DNA of 64,000 nt from Streptomyces sp. NBC_01214 (GTDB lineage Bacteria > Actinomycetota > Actinomycetes > Streptomycetales > Streptomycetaceae). This document shows positions 1 through 16,081 of the stretch, in pieces. The translations under genes and the position numbers were made by a program. Under the pieces are notes generated by a model, which worked only from the letters and a program-made list of their open reading frames with translations, was not told the DNA's origin and searched no databases. Positions within the stretch are counted from its first letter, which is position 1. Every line of letters starts with the position of its first letter. The stretch covers positions 1,485,001 to 1,549,000 of the forward strand of contig NZ_JAPEOS010000002.1 of the NCBI RefSeq assembly GCF_026340975.1, read 5' to 3'.

Positions 1-1460
<1,460 letters not shown>

Positions 1461-1535
1461 CAGTTGCTCGCGTCCACTGTGTTAGTTCTGAAATAACGAA
1501 CAGCTGTGTCCATGCCAGCGTTCAAATTTCATAGT

Positions 1536-1652
1536 GTTTCGGTGGTCATAGCGTTAGGGAAACGCCCGGTTACATTCCGAACCCGGAAGCTAAGCCTTTC
1601 AGCGCCGATGGTACTGCAGGGGGGACCCTGTGGGAGAGTAGGACGCCGCCGA
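1536..1652 (+). rRNA. 5S ribosomal RNA
   Basis: A typical actinobacterial 5S rRNA of about 117 nt, starting GTTTCGGTGGTCATAGCG. It contains the CCGAACCCGGAAGCTAAG loop and ends GGACGCCGCCGAA. It lies about 75 bp after 23S, the standard 16S-23S-5S order. The ends are set by similarity and may shift by 1-3 bases. Confidence 0.96.
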
Positions 1653-1659
1653 ACAACCC

Positions 1660-1735
1660 GCCCTTTTAGCTCAGTCGGTAGAGCGTCTCCATGGTAAGGA
1701 GAAGGTCAACGGTTCGATTCCGTTAAAGGGCTCCA
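1660..1735 (+). tRNA. tRNA-Thr (anticodon GGT)
   Basis: A 76-nt cloverleaf folds cleanly. The acceptor stem is GCCCTTT/AAAGGGC (1660-1666 with 1725-1731) and the D arm is GCTC/GAGC. The anticodon stem TCTCC/GGAGA carries loop ATGGTAA, with anticodon GGT at 1693-1695. The T arm AACGG-TTCGATT-CCGTT follows. The 3' CCA is encoded (1733-1735). It starts about 7 bp after 5S, so it is probably co-transcribed with the rRNA operon. Confidence 0.97.
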
Positions 1736-1741
1736 ATGAAG

Positions 1742-1778
1742 AAGGCCCCCGCCAATTGGCGGGGGCCTTTTTTGTTTT
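1742..1778 (+). terminator. Rho-independent terminator of rrn-tRNA operon
   Basis: A perfect 12-bp inverted repeat AAGGCCCCCGCC / GGCGGGGGCCTT with an AATT loop is followed by TTTTGTTTT. It lies 6 bp after the tRNA CCA and ends the rRNA-tRNA transcript. Confidence 0.93.
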
Positions 1779-1939
1779 CCGGCACGGACGGGCTCGTGCC
1801 GGACGACCGGCGCAGGCCTCCGAGGACCGGAGGGGCGGGCCGTAGCCGAGCTGCCTACCATGGATGTGAAGGGTAGATAAGGTACGTCCGGCGGCTTCGA
1901 GGTGCCCCCACGGGCCGCTCGGCTGGCCCAGGAGGCGTG

Positions 1940-2554
1940 ATGACCGTACCCCCCGACGCAGCGGCACCTCAGCACACGCAGGGCGACCCCGAGGACGTCC
2001 TCAAGCACCTAGGCAGCACCTGGCACTGGGCACTCGGTTTTGCCCTCGCGACCCTGATCCCCGGCATCCTGGTGCTCGTCTGGCCCGACGAGACGCTGCA
2101 CGTCCTGGCCGTCATCATCGGTCTGCAGTTCCTGGTGGCGGGCGCCTTCCGGTTCGTCACCGCCTTTTCGCACAGCCGCGAGGGCGGCAGCAGGCTGGCG
2201 GGTGTCCTGATCGCCATGCTCGCGTTCCTGGCGGGCGTCCTGGTACTGCGCCATCCGATGCAGACGATCGGCGCGCTGAGCTTGATCATCGGCGTGTTTT
2301 GGTTGCTGTCCGGAGTGCTCGCGGCGTTCACCGCGATCGCCGACCACACGCTCGTCCACCGGGGCCTGCAGTTCGGCCTGGGTGCTCTCGGCGCCGTCGC
2401 CGGAATCGTCGTGCTCTGCTTCCCGGTGGACTCCGCCGTGGCCCTGACACGGCTACTGGGACTCTGGCTCGTCCTGCTGGGCGTGTTCGAGCTGGTGATG
2501 GCCTTCGCACTGCGTTCGGCCACCCGCCAGGTCACGTCGGCCCGTCCGGGGTGA
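1940..2554 (+). CDS. HdeD-family (DUF308) membrane protein
   Basis: A 204-residue integral membrane protein with about six hydrophobic segments grouped as tandem two-helix repeats, the pattern of the HdeD/DUF308 family. A short polar N-terminus (about 30 residues) precedes the first segment. The family is named after the E. coli acid-resistance membrane protein HdeD, but actinobacterial members have no assigned biochemical activity. ATG 1940 was preferred over GTG 1937 because GGAGG at 1931-1935 is closer to a workable spacing for it. The gene stands alone between the rRNA operon and the convergent phosphatase gene. Confidence 0.8.
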   Translation: MTVPPDAAAPQHTQGDPEDVLKHLGSTWHWALGFALATLIPGILVLVWPDETLHVLAVIIGLQFLVAGAFRFVTAFSHSREGGSRLAGVLIAMLAFLAGVLVLRHPMQTIGALSLIIGVFWLLSGVLAAFTAIADHTLVHRGLQFGLGALGAVAGIVVLCFPVDSAVALTRLLGLWLVLLGVFELVMAFALRSATRQVTSARPG

Positions 2555-2585
2555 AGACCGGCCGGCGCCGGACTCGTACCTCCGT

Positions 2586-2610
2586 GAACTGAACTGAACT
2601 GAACTGAACT
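2586..2610 (+). repeat. Five tandem copies of pentanucleotide GAACT
   Basis: GAACT is repeated five times without interruption, followed by related GAAAT units (2615-2624). It lies just after the HdeD stop and before the shared terminator. It is non-coding and unusually AT-rich for this chromosome. Confidence 0.9.
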
Positions 2611-2624
2611 GCCTGAAATGAAAT

Positions 2625-2658
2625 GAGCCTGGGCTCGGCGTGCGCCGGGCCCAGGCTC
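2625..2658. terminator. Bidirectional terminator between convergent genes
   Basis: The 10-bp perfect arms GAGCCTGGGC and GCCCAGGCTC enclose a second inner stem (CGGCG/CGCCG). The element lies between the convergent HdeD and phosphatase genes, so it can stop both transcripts. There is no long T-run, as is common for Streptomyces terminators. Confidence 0.75.
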
Positions 2659-2677
2659 GTGCGGAGACGGGCGCCGG

Positions 2678-5203
2678 CTATTCGCCCATGCGCTGTTCCG
2701 GGACGCGGAAGGCCAGGATCGCCATGTCGTCCGACGCGGGTTCTGCGGCGAAGCGTTCCACCGCGCGCAGGACGCGCGAGGCGACCGCGCCCGCAGTGAG
2801 GCCCGTACACGTGGTGAGGACCTCGGCGAGGCCGTCGTCGCCCAGCATGCGGGTGCCCTCGCGGCGTTCGGTCACGCCGTCGGTGACGCACAGCAGCACA
2901 TCGCCGGGGTCGAGGGTGAGGGTCTGTTCGTAGAGGTCCAGGTCGTCGATCACGCCCAGCAGCGGCTGCGGGTCCGCGGCCGCGTCGACCTGGCCGTTCG
3001 GGCGCAGGCGCAGCGGCAGCGGGTGGCCCGCGCAGACGACCTTCATCAGGGCGCCGCCGTCGGGCTGGGGGTGGAGCTCGCCGTAGAGGAGGGTGAGGAA
3101 GCGGCTGCGGGCGCCCTCGTCGAGGATGGCCGCGTTGAGGCGTTCGAGGACGGCCGGGCCGCCGAGGCCCTCGCGGGCCAGCAGGCGCAGCGCGTGCCGG
3201 GCGAGGCCCGTGACGGCGGCGGCCTCCGGGCCCGTACCGCAGACGTCGCCGATGGCGAAGCCGTACGCGCCGTCGCGGATCGGGAAGACGTCGTAGAAGT
3301 CGCCGCCGACCTCGTTGCCCTCGCCGGCAGCGCGGTAGATCACCTCGACCTCCATGCCGGGGATCGCGGGGGAGCCGGGCGGCAACAGGCTGCGCTGGAG
3401 GGAGCGGCTGATCGCGGTGCGCTCCGAGTACAGGCGGGCGTTGTCGAGGGCCAGGGCGGCGCGGCGGGAGAGGTCCTCGGCGAGTTCGAGGATCTCCTGG
3501 CGGAAGTGTTCTTCGCGCGGCTTGCCGAGGGTCAGCATGCCGATCACGCGGTTGCGGGCGAGGAGGGGCAGGACCACCGTCTCGCCGCCGACCGAGGCGG
3601 TCGCCTCCGGCCACGGGCGGGCGCCGGCCTCGCGGACCGGTTCGGGCGGGCTCAGCTGGGAGAGCAGGTCCTTGAGGCCGTCGATGCGTTCCTCGTCCTC
3701 GTGGAGGACGTAGGAGAGGTACGGGTCGGAGGACTGGTCGGCGATGGTGTAGACGGCGCACCAGGTGGCCAGGGTCGGGACGGTCATCTGGGCCATGAGG
3801 GCCAGGGTCTGGTCCCGGTCGAGGGTGCCGGCCAGCAGGTCCGAGGCCTCGACGAGGAAGGAGAGGGAACCGCGGCGCAGGCGCTCCAGTTCGCCGAGTC
3901 GGGCGGATTCGACGGCGAGGGCGATGCGGTCGGCGGCGAACTGGAGGTGCAGGGCCTCTTCGTTGGAGTAGCGGCCGGGGGTCTCGGCGGCGACGCCGAG
4001 GGAGCCGGTGAGGCGGCCTTCCACCTTCAGGGGGACGGTGACGGCGGAGCGCATGCCGGTGGCCTCCAGGAGCGGCACGGCTCCGGGGGACGCGATGAGG
4101 TCGTCGTGGACGGCGGGCATGCGGGCGGAGCCGTAGCGGTTGGTGCCGGCCTCGACCGGGACGCGGGCGAAGCGCTGCCGGGTGGAGGGCAGGCCGGTGG
4201 TGGCGCGGACCTCCAGCTCGGTCTCGTCGTCGGTGGCGAGCAGCAGGAAGGCGGAGTCGGCGTCGAGGAGGTCCCGGGCGCGCTCCACGGTGCGCTGGAG
4301 GAGCCCGTCGAGGTCGTCGGGGGCGGGGGAGCCGATGAAGACCTCGAAGGGGTCCGTGGGGCGGGGCTCGCTGAAGTGGCCGCCGTCGGAGGTGGGTACC
4401 CGTACGGGGGTCTGGAGCAGGGCGCGCTCGTCGTCGTGGACGAGGAGGCAGACGATGGACGGTTCGCCGTGGGCGTCGCGGACCCGCAGGTGCGAGGCGA
4501 AGACGGGGATGACGCGGCCGTCGGCGCCGCGGACGCCGTAGCTGCCCTCCCAGCGGGACAGGCGCAGGGCCTCGGCGATGCCGGTTCCGGTGCCGGGGGT
4601 CTGGGGCCAGGCGGCGAGCTCGGCGAGCGGGCGGCCGAGCGCCTTCTCGGCGGGGTGGCCGAAAATGTGCTCGGCGTCCTCGTTCCAGGCGGAGATGGCG
4701 TCGTCCGAGTCGATCTGGACCACGGCGACGCGGACCCGGCTGTCGGCCAGCGGGAGCAGCTGGTCGGGGACGACGGGGCCCGCGGAGCGGGTACCGACCG
4801 GCCGGTCTGGCAGATCGAGGCGGAACCACACGTGCTTGTGGGTGGCGGTGTACTCGACGCCCCAGCGGGTGGCGAGGGCGGCGCACAGCATCAGGCCGCG
4901 GCCGTTCTCGCGGTCGGGGTCGGCGTAGGGGCGCTCACCGGGGTGCTGGAGCGGGAGCTCGCGCTCCGGGTACCGGTCGGCGACCTCGACCCGTACGCCG
5001 CCGTCGGCGCGCAGGCACAGGACTTCGGCCCGGGTGCCGGCGTGGACCACGGCATTGGTGACGAGCTCGCTGGTGAGGACCACCGCGTCGTCGACGATGT
5101 CCGCGAAGCCCCAGCCGTGCAGGGTGTCGCGGACGAACCCGCGGGCGGCGGCGACCGAGCGCCCGAGGGGATCGAAGCTGGCAGCCGCCCGTGCCGTGAT
5201 CAC
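2678..5203 (-). CDS. Multidomain SpoIIE/PP2C-type phosphatase with HATPase, PAS and GAF domains
   Basis: An 841-residue cytoplasmic regulator. Visible order: an N-terminal anti-sigma-type HATPase (residues about 5-115, N-box SELVTNAVVHAG), a PAS domain (about 125-245), two GAF-like regions (about 290-590), and a C-terminal PP2C/SpoIIE phosphatase (about 625-835) with metal-binding Asp in GGDFYD and GDVCGTG. Such proteins usually combine kinase-like and phosphatase activity on anti-sigma antagonists and so feed a stress sigma factor pathway. GTG 5203 was chosen because AAGGAG lies just before it; an upstream ATG at 5263 would add 20 residues. It is divergent from osaA, which suggests but does not prove a shared stress role. 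The protein partner is not evident in this window. Confidence 0.88.
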   Translation of the reverse strand: MITARAAASFDPLGRSVAAARGFVRDTLHGWGFADIVDDAVVLTSELVTNAVVHAGTRAEVLCLRADGGVRVEVADRYPERELPLQHPGERPYADPDRENGRGLMLCAALATRWGVEYTATHKHVWFRLDLPDRPVGTRSAGPVVPDQLLPLADSRVRVAVVQIDSDDAISAWNEDAEHIFGHPAEKALGRPLAELAAWPQTPGTGTGIAEALRLSRWEGSYGVRGADGRVIPVFASHLRVRDAHGEPSIVCLLVHDDERALLQTPVRVPTSDGGHFSEPRPTDPFEVFIGSPAPDDLDGLLQRTVERARDLLDADSAFLLLATDDETELEVRATTGLPSTRQRFARVPVEAGTNRYGSARMPAVHDDLIASPGAVPLLEATGMRSAVTVPLKVEGRLTGSLGVAAETPGRYSNEEALHLQFAADRIALAVESARLGELERLRRGSLSFLVEASDLLAGTLDRDQTLALMAQMTVPTLATWCAVYTIADQSSDPYLSYVLHEDEERIDGLKDLLSQLSPPEPVREAGARPWPEATASVGGETVVLPLLARNRVIGMLTLGKPREEHFRQEILELAEDLSRRAALALDNARLYSERTAISRSLQRSLLPPGSPAIPGMEVEVIYRAAGEGNEVGGDFYDVFPIRDGAYGFAIGDVCGTGPEAAAVTGLARHALRLLAREGLGGPAVLERLNAAILDEGARSRFLTLLYGELHPQPDGGALMKVVCAGHPLPLRLRPNGQVDAAADPQPLLGVIDDLDLYEQTLTLDPGDVLLCVTDGVTERREGTRMLGDDGLAEVLTTCTGLTAGAVASRVLRAVERFAAEPASDDMAILAFRVPEQRMGE

Positions 5204-5431
5204 GAATCTCCTTCGACGCGGTTGGACATCGGGTGCCAGGTTACTTACCTTCACGGTCGGCATGGTGCCGTCGTCGGGGATTCCACCCGCAGGGTACGGC
5301 GGGTGTGCGATGGTGCCGAAGTGTTATGGCCGGGTTCGGCCAGGGTGAAACACTGGGCGGGCGTGCAAGGCCGGCTCGTGACGAGTCAGGCGTCCGGTGG
5401 AAAAGTGGTCGACCCTTTCGGGAGGGACACG

Positions 5432-10966
<5,535 letters not shown>

Positions 10967-11240
10967 TCGCCGGGAGAGCGGATGGGCACCCATCGACGAC
11001 CCACCGTGCCCGAGACGGTGTGGGAGGGCGGTGAACGGGGAACCATCTGCTCTCCCACCGCGTTTCCGCTTCGTGCACAGTGACATCTTGGTGACAGGGT
11101 GTGGCGATCTCAGGACTGGGGCTACGATGACCGGCACAAGGACGGACGGCGCAAGGATGCCGTCCTCTGGGGCGGGGTCCGGCGCACAGGCCGGAGCCCG
11201 GAGCCGGGGAGGCCCCATGCCGGGGCGAGGAGGACAGGGC
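10967..11240 (+). other. osaA-osaB intergenic region
   Basis: 274 bp between the osaA stop and the osaB ATG. It holds the perfect palindrome GATGGG-CA-CCCATC at 10981-10994 and an imperfect hairpin (CCCACCG ... CGGTGTGGG) at about 11000-11025. Its length suggests that osaB has its own promoter. A TACGAT hexamer at 11123-11128 is a possible -10, but no convincing -35 pairs with it. Confidence 0.5.
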
Positions 11241-11924
11241 ATGGTGCAGAAGGCCAAGATCCTCCTGGTCGATGACCGGCCGGAGAATCTGCTGGCGCTG
11301 GAGGCCATCCTCTCCGCGCTCGATCAGACACTGGTCCGGGCGTCGTCGGGGGAGGAAGCGCTCAAAGCGCTGCTGACGGACGATTTCGCGGTCATCCTGC
11401 TGGATGTCCAGATGCCGGGCATGGACGGATTCGAAACGGCCGCGCACATCAAGCGGCGGGAACGGACCCGGGACATCCCGATCATCTTCCTCACCGCGAT
11501 CAACCACGGTCCGCACCACACGTTCCGCGGCTACGCGGCGGGTGCGGTCGACTACATCTCCAAGCCCTTCGACCCGTGGGTGCTGCGGGCCAAGGTCTCG
11601 GTCTTCGTGGAGCTGTACACGAAGAACTGCCAACTGCGGGAGCAGGCGGCCCTGCTGCGGCTCCAGCTGGAGGGCGGCAGCTCCAACGGCGTGGACGCGG
11701 GCAAGGAGACGGCCGGACTGCTGGCCGAGCTCTCCGCCCGGCTCGCGGCGGTCGAGGAGCAGGCCGAGGCGTTGACCAAGCAGCTCGGCGAGGATGCGGC
11801 CGACGCCGGCGTGGTGGCGACCGCGGCCCACCTGGAGCGCAAACTCACCGGGCTGCGGAGGGCGCTCGACGCGCTGGAGCCCGGGACCGCCGGAGGGGCT
11901 TCGGTCCTGCCCGCGCAGAACTGA
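11241..11924 (+). CDS. osaB: Response regulator OsaB (receiver plus coiled coil)
   Basis: A 227-residue protein with an N-terminal receiver domain. Acidic residues sit in LLVDDRPENL, phospho-acceptor Asp55 in LLDVQMPGMDG, a Thr in FLTA and the Lys of SKPFD. The C-terminal half is rich in Leu, Glu, Ala and Arg and predicts as coiled coil, with no DNA-binding domain. In S. coelicolor, OsaB is the response regulator needed for growth on high-osmolyte medium, and mutants overproduce antibiotics. ATG 11241 follows AGGAGG (11228-11233). Upstream in-frame ATGs would add a low-complexity Gly/Ser/Ala tail. Signal output is probably through protein-protein contact. Confidence 0.9.
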   Translation: MVQKAKILLVDDRPENLLALEAILSALDQTLVRASSGEEALKALLTDDFAVILLDVQMPGMDGFETAAHIKRRERTRDIPIIFLTAINHGPHHTFRGYAAGAVDYISKPFDPWVLRAKVSVFVELYTKNCQLREQAALLRLQLEGGSSNGVDAGKETAGLLAELSARLAAVEEQAEALTKQLGEDAADAGVVATAAHLERKLTGLRRALDALEPGTAGGASVLPAQN

Positions 11925-12039
11925 CCGTATGCCGGTCGGGACTGGCGGTGCGTCAAAGCGCCTACGGAGCTGACGACACGAACGGGTGAAGGGGTGGGCA
12001 CGCGTGTCCACCGGCGCGCGCACCGGTAACCTCGGGCCC

Positions 12040-14838
12040 ATGTCACGTACGTCCGGTAAGGGTTCCCAGAGCACCGCGGGCACCGCGAAGGGCCGCACCG
12101 GCCGTACGACGGCGCCGGCCAAGAAGGCCGCGCCCGCGCGCAAGCCCCCGGCGAAGAAGGCCGCGGCCGCCAAGCGCCCTCCCGTCAAGAAGGCGGCGGC
12201 CAAGCCCGCGCCCTCTCCGACCGGCGGCGTGGTGCGGCTGGTGCGCGCCGTCTGGCTGGGCTGCGCGCACGCGGTCGGCGCCGTCTTCCGCGGGATCGGC
12301 CAGGGGGCCAGGAACCTGGACCCCGCGCACCGCAAGGACGGCGTGGCGCTGCTGCTGCTCGCCCTCGCGCTGATCGTCGCCGCCGGTACCTGGTCGAACC
12401 TGAGCGGTCCCGTCGGGGATCTGGTCACGATGCTGGTCACCGGTCTCTTCGGACGGCTGGACCTGCTCGTGCCGATCCTGCTCGGCGTCATGGCGGTGCG
12501 TTTCATCCGCCATCCCGAACAGACCGATGCCAACGGCCGCATCGGCATCGGGCTGTCCGCCCTCGTCATCGGGGTCCTGGGACTGGTCCACATCGCCTGC
12601 GGGGCGCCCGGCCGGGACGAGGGCACCACCGCGATGCAGAACGCGGGCGGGCTCATCGGCTGGGGCGCCTCCAAGCCGCTGATCTTCACCATGGGCGCGC
12701 CGCTGGCCGTACCCATGCTGGTGCTGCTCACGATCTTCGGACTCCTCGTGGTCACGGCGACCCCGGTCAACGCGATCCCGCAACGGCTGCGCAGGCTCGG
12801 CATCCGGCTCGGGATCATCGCCCCGAACGAGTACGACGAGGGCTACGGCGAGGACGAGGACCAGGGCGCCGCCGGCGAGCGGCACGACCCGGAGCGGTGG
12901 CGGGCCCGCGGCGGAGCCGGGGAGGGCTCCGGAGACCCGGCGGACGAGGCCGAGGAGGAGGCGCTCGCCCGGCGGCGCAGGCCGCGCAGGACCCCGGCCC
13001 GGCCCGCCATGGAGCGGGGGATGGACGCCGTCGACGTGGCCGCGGCGGCCGCCGCCGCGCTGGACGGGGTGGTCTACGGCGGAATGCCGCCCTCCCCGCT
13101 CGTCGCCGACCTCACGCAGGGGATCGCCGTCGAGCGGGAGGGCTCGGAGGCCACCGCTCCGGTGCCGACCGCCCGCGCGGAGCGTCCCGTACCGGACCAC
13201 ACCCCCGAGCGTGCCCCCGAGGTCGCCGCCGACCCCGCCGCCGGGCGGCCGCACGCCACCACCGCCGCGGCCTCCGGGACGCTGTCGGTGCCCGATCTGA
13301 CCAAGGCCCCGCCGCAGACCCAGGCGCTGCCGCCGCGCGCCGAGCAGCTCCAGCTGCGCGGGGACATCACGTACTCCCTGCCCTCGCTCGACCTGCTGGA
13401 GAAGGGCGGGCCCGGCAAGACCCGCAGCGCCGCCAACGACGCGGTCGTCGACTCGCTGACGAACGTCTTCACCGAGTTCAAGGTCGATGCGAAGGTCACC
13501 GGCTTCACCCGGGGGCCGACGGTGACCCGGTACGAGGTCACCCTGGGCGCCGCGGTCAAGGTCGAGCGGATCACCGCCCTCACCAAGAACATCGCGTACG
13601 CCGTGGCTTCGCCGGACGTCCGGATCATCAGCCCGATCCCGGGCAAGTCTGCGGTCGGCATCGAGATCCCGAACACCGACCGCGAGATGGTCAACCTCGG
13701 TGACGTGCTGCGCCTCGCGGACGCGGCCGAGGACGACCACCCGATGCTGGTCGCGCTCGGCAAGGACGTCGAGGGCGGCTACGTCATGGCCAACCTCGCC
13801 AAGATGCCGCACGTGCTGGTCGCCGGTGCCACCGGTTCCGGCAAGTCCTCGTGCATCAACTGCCTGATCACCTCGATCATGGTCCGGGCCACCCCGGAGG
13901 ACGTCCGGATGGTCCTCGTGGACCCCAAACGGGTCGAGCTGACGGCGTACGAGGGCATCCCGCACCTGATCACGCCGATCATCACCAACCCCAAGCGGGC
14001 CGCCGAGGCGCTCCAGTGGGTCGTGCGCGAGATGGACCTGCGCTACGACGACCTGGCCGCCTTCGGCTACCGGCACATCGACGACTTCAACCGGGCCATC
14101 CGGGACGGCAAGATCAAACTGCCGCCGGGCAGCGAGCGGGAGCTCAGCCCGTACCCGTACCTGCTGGTGATCGTCGACGAGCTCGCCGACCTGATGATGG
14201 TGGCCCCGCGCGACGTCGAGGACTCGATCGTCCGCATCACCCAGCTGGCCCGCGCGGCCGGCATCCACCTGGTGCTCGCCACCCAGCGGCCCTCGGTGGA
14301 CGTGGTCACCGGCCTGATCAAGGCGAACGTGCCCTCGCGCCTCGCCTTCGCCACCTCCTCGCTCGCCGACAGCCGGGTCATCCTCGACCAGCCGGGCGCC
14401 GAGAAACTGATCGGCAAGGGCGACGGGCTGTTCCTGCCGATGGGCGCGAACAAGCCGGTCCGCCTCCAGGGCGCCTTCGTCACCGAGGACGAGATCGCCG
14501 GGATCGTCCAGCACTGCAAGGACCAGATGGCGCCCGTCTTCCGGGACGACGTCACCGCAGGGCAGAAGCAGAAGAAGGAGATCGACGAGGACATCGGCGA
14601 CGATCTGGACCTGCTGTGCCAGGCGGCGGAGCTGGTGGTCTCCACGCAGTTCGGGTCCACCTCGATGCTCCAGCGCAAGCTGCGGGTGGGCTTCGCGAAG
14701 GCCGGGCGGCTCATGGACCTCATGGAGTCGCGGGGCATCGTCGGCCCGAGCGAGGGCTCGAAGGCGCGCGACGTCCTGCTGAAGGCCGATGACCTGGACG
14801 GAGTGCTCGCGGTCATCCGCGGCGAGGCCCATCCGTAA
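12040..14838 (+). CDS. ftsK: DNA translocase FtsK
   Basis: A 932-residue membrane-anchored ATP-driven DNA pump that clears chromosomal DNA from closing septa during sporulation. It has a Lys/Ala/Pro-rich N-terminus, four membrane segments (about residues 100-250), an acidic and proline-rich linker, and the RecA-like motor with Walker A GATGSGKSS (596-604) and Walker B LLVIVDELAD (708-717). A C-terminal gamma winged helix (about 865-930) recognises DNA polarity sequences. ATG 12040 has no Shine-Dalgarno, but TAACCT lies seven bases upstream, the spacing of a leaderless transcript. GTG 12004 with AAGGGG upstream is the alternative. The length agrees with FtsK of S. coelicolor. Confidence 0.95.
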   Translation: MSRTSGKGSQSTAGTAKGRTGRTTAPAKKAAPARKPPAKKAAAAKRPPVKKAAAKPAPSPTGGVVRLVRAVWLGCAHAVGAVFRGIGQGARNLDPAHRKDGVALLLLALALIVAAGTWSNLSGPVGDLVTMLVTGLFGRLDLLVPILLGVMAVRFIRHPEQTDANGRIGIGLSALVIGVLGLVHIACGAPGRDEGTTAMQNAGGLIGWGASKPLIFTMGAPLAVPMLVLLTIFGLLVVTATPVNAIPQRLRRLGIRLGIIAPNEYDEGYGEDEDQGAAGERHDPERWRARGGAGEGSGDPADEAEEEALARRRRPRRTPARPAMERGMDAVDVAAAAAAALDGVVYGGMPPSPLVADLTQGIAVEREGSEATAPVPTARAERPVPDHTPERAPEVAADPAAGRPHATTAAASGTLSVPDLTKAPPQTQALPPRAEQLQLRGDITYSLPSLDLLEKGGPGKTRSAANDAVVDSLTNVFTEFKVDAKVTGFTRGPTVTRYEVTLGAAVKVERITALTKNIAYAVASPDVRIISPIPGKSAVGIEIPNTDREMVNLGDVLRLADAAEDDHPMLVALGKDVEGGYVMANLAKMPHVLVAGATGSGKSSCINCLITSIMVRATPEDVRMVLVDPKRVELTAYEGIPHLITPIITNPKRAAEALQWVVREMDLRYDDLAAFGYRHIDDFNRAIRDGKIKLPPGSERELSPYPYLLVIVDELADLMMVAPRDVEDSIVRITQLARAAGIHLVLATQRPSVDVVTGLIKANVPSRLAFATSSLADSRVILDQPGAEKLIGKGDGLFLPMGANKPVRLQGAFVTEDEIAGIVQHCKDQMAPVFRDDVTAGQKQKKEIDEDIGDDLDLLCQAAELVVSTQFGSTSMLQRKLRVGFAKAGRLMDLMESRGIVGPSEGSKARDVLLKADDLDGVLAVIRGEAHP

Positions 14839-15058
14839 TGAAATCGCGGGCAACCGTTTCCCTTGGGCCCGCGTCAAGTTGAAGAGAGGTGGCGGTAGGC
14901 GCACGAGCTCGCTCACGGCGCCGGGCCGCCGCACCCGAGCATGACCTCCCTTCGCCATTCGGATGGCGTAGGGAGTGCACCCTCCGGTTGCTCCACCCTT
15001 TCGTCACCCCCCTAGACTGGACTTCCAGCAGGTGGCTACACGCTCGAAAGGCGCCCAC

Positions 15059-15955
15059 GTGTCCATCGGCAACTCCAACTCCCCCGAAGAAGAGCGGCCT
15101 TCGACCGACGACCGGTCCGAGGACCGCATCGTCGAACGTCCCGTCGAAGGCCCGTCCATCGGGACGGCCCTCAAGAAGGCCCGGATCGCCGCCGGGCTCA
15201 CCGTCGACGAGGTCAGTTCCACCACCCGCGTGCGCATCCCGATCGTGCACGCGATCGAAGAGGACGACTTCACGCGGTGCGGCGGCGACGTCTACGCCCG
15301 CGGTCACATCCGTACGCTCGCCCGCGCCGTGGGCCTCGATCCGGCACCCCTGGTCGAGAGCTACGACGCGGCCCACGGCGGCCGGCCGGCACCCACGCCC
15401 GCCGCGCCGATGTTCGAAGCCGAGCGGATCCGCCCTGAGCGGCAGCGGCCCAACTGGACCGCGGCCATGGTCGCCGCCATCGTCGCCGTGATCGGCTTCG
15501 TGGGCTTCACCGCCTTCAGCGGTGGCGACGAGAAGGACAAGCGCCCGGTGGCGGAAGGTTCCGCCTCCCCCAAGCCCGCACCCAAGCAGACCGGCGCCAA
15601 GCCGGTCACCCCGCCCCAGCAGACCCCGCAGGCGCCCAAGCCGGAGCCCTCGGACAGTGCGATCGCCGCCGCGCCCAAGGACCTCGTCACCGTGGTCCTG
15701 ACGGCCGACACGGGCGAGAGCTGGATCTCCGCGAAGGACTCCACCGGACGGCTGCTCTTCGACGGCACCCTCGCGCAGGGTGAGTCCAAGACCTTCACGG
15801 ACAAGGAGTCCGTCGACCTCGTGCTCGGCGACGCCGGGGCCGTGAAGCTCTTCGTGAACGGCAAGGAGATCAAGGACGACTTCCAGTCGGGTCAGGTGGA
15901 GCGTCTGAAATACACGAAGGCCGACCCCCTCCAGGACCAGCCCCAGGCGGGCTGA
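15059..15955 (+). CDS. RodZ-like protein (HTH_25, one TM, DUF4115)
   Basis: 298 residues. A cytoplasmic Cro/C1-type helix-turn-helix of the RodZ kind (about 35-105, IGTALKKARIAAGLTVDEVS) precedes one membrane helix (about 133-155). A Pro/Lys/Gln-rich periplasmic spacer and a C-terminal DUF4115 beta domain (about 215-285) follow. RodZ links MreB to the cell-wall synthesis machinery in rods; in Streptomyces a role in sporulation-stage wall synthesis is likely but inferred. GTG 15059 has GAAAGG seven bases upstream. A hairpin (CGCCAT/ATGGCG, 14953-14968) lies between ftsK and this gene, which suggests separate transcription. Confidence 0.85.
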   Translation: MSIGNSNSPEEERPSTDDRSEDRIVERPVEGPSIGTALKKARIAAGLTVDEVSSTTRVRIPIVHAIEEDDFTRCGGDVYARGHIRTLARAVGLDPAPLVESYDAAHGGRPAPTPAAPMFEAERIRPERQRPNWTAAMVAAIVAVIGFVGFTAFSGGDEKDKRPVAEGSASPKPAPKQTGAKPVTPPQQTPQAPKPEPSDSAIAAAPKDLVTVVLTADTGESWISAKDSTGRLLFDGTLAQGESKTFTDKESVDLVLGDAGAVKLFVNGKEIKDDFQSGQVERLKYTKADPLQDQPQAG

Positions 15956-15990
15956 CGCGGGACCGCCCTAGGGCGGAAGGCTTGAATCCG

Positions 15991-16024
15991 GATCCCCGGG
16001 GTGCTGCGCCGCACCCCGGGGATC
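15991..16024. terminator. Strong hairpin terminator after rodZ-like gene
   Basis: Perfect 14-bp arms GATCCCCGGGGTGC and GCACCCCGGGGATC have a 6-nt loop and are followed by TTGCTGT. It separates the RodZ-like gene from rimO. A second small palindrome CCGCCC-TA-GGGCGG lies at 15963-15976. Confidence 0.85.
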
Positions 16025-16081
16025 TTGCTGTACGGGGACTTGCGGCAGGGGCCGACGCCGGGACGAAGTAGTCTTGAGTCC

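Noticed and set aside
1660..1735. tRNA-Thr as an integration site for a mobile element
   Set aside because: No integrase gene and no duplicated tRNA 3' end appear nearby.
3023..5431. Upstream extension of the osaA frame
   Set aside because: It crosses the divergent phosphatase gene. A good Shine-Dalgarno precedes GTG 5432 and the extension has no domain similarity.
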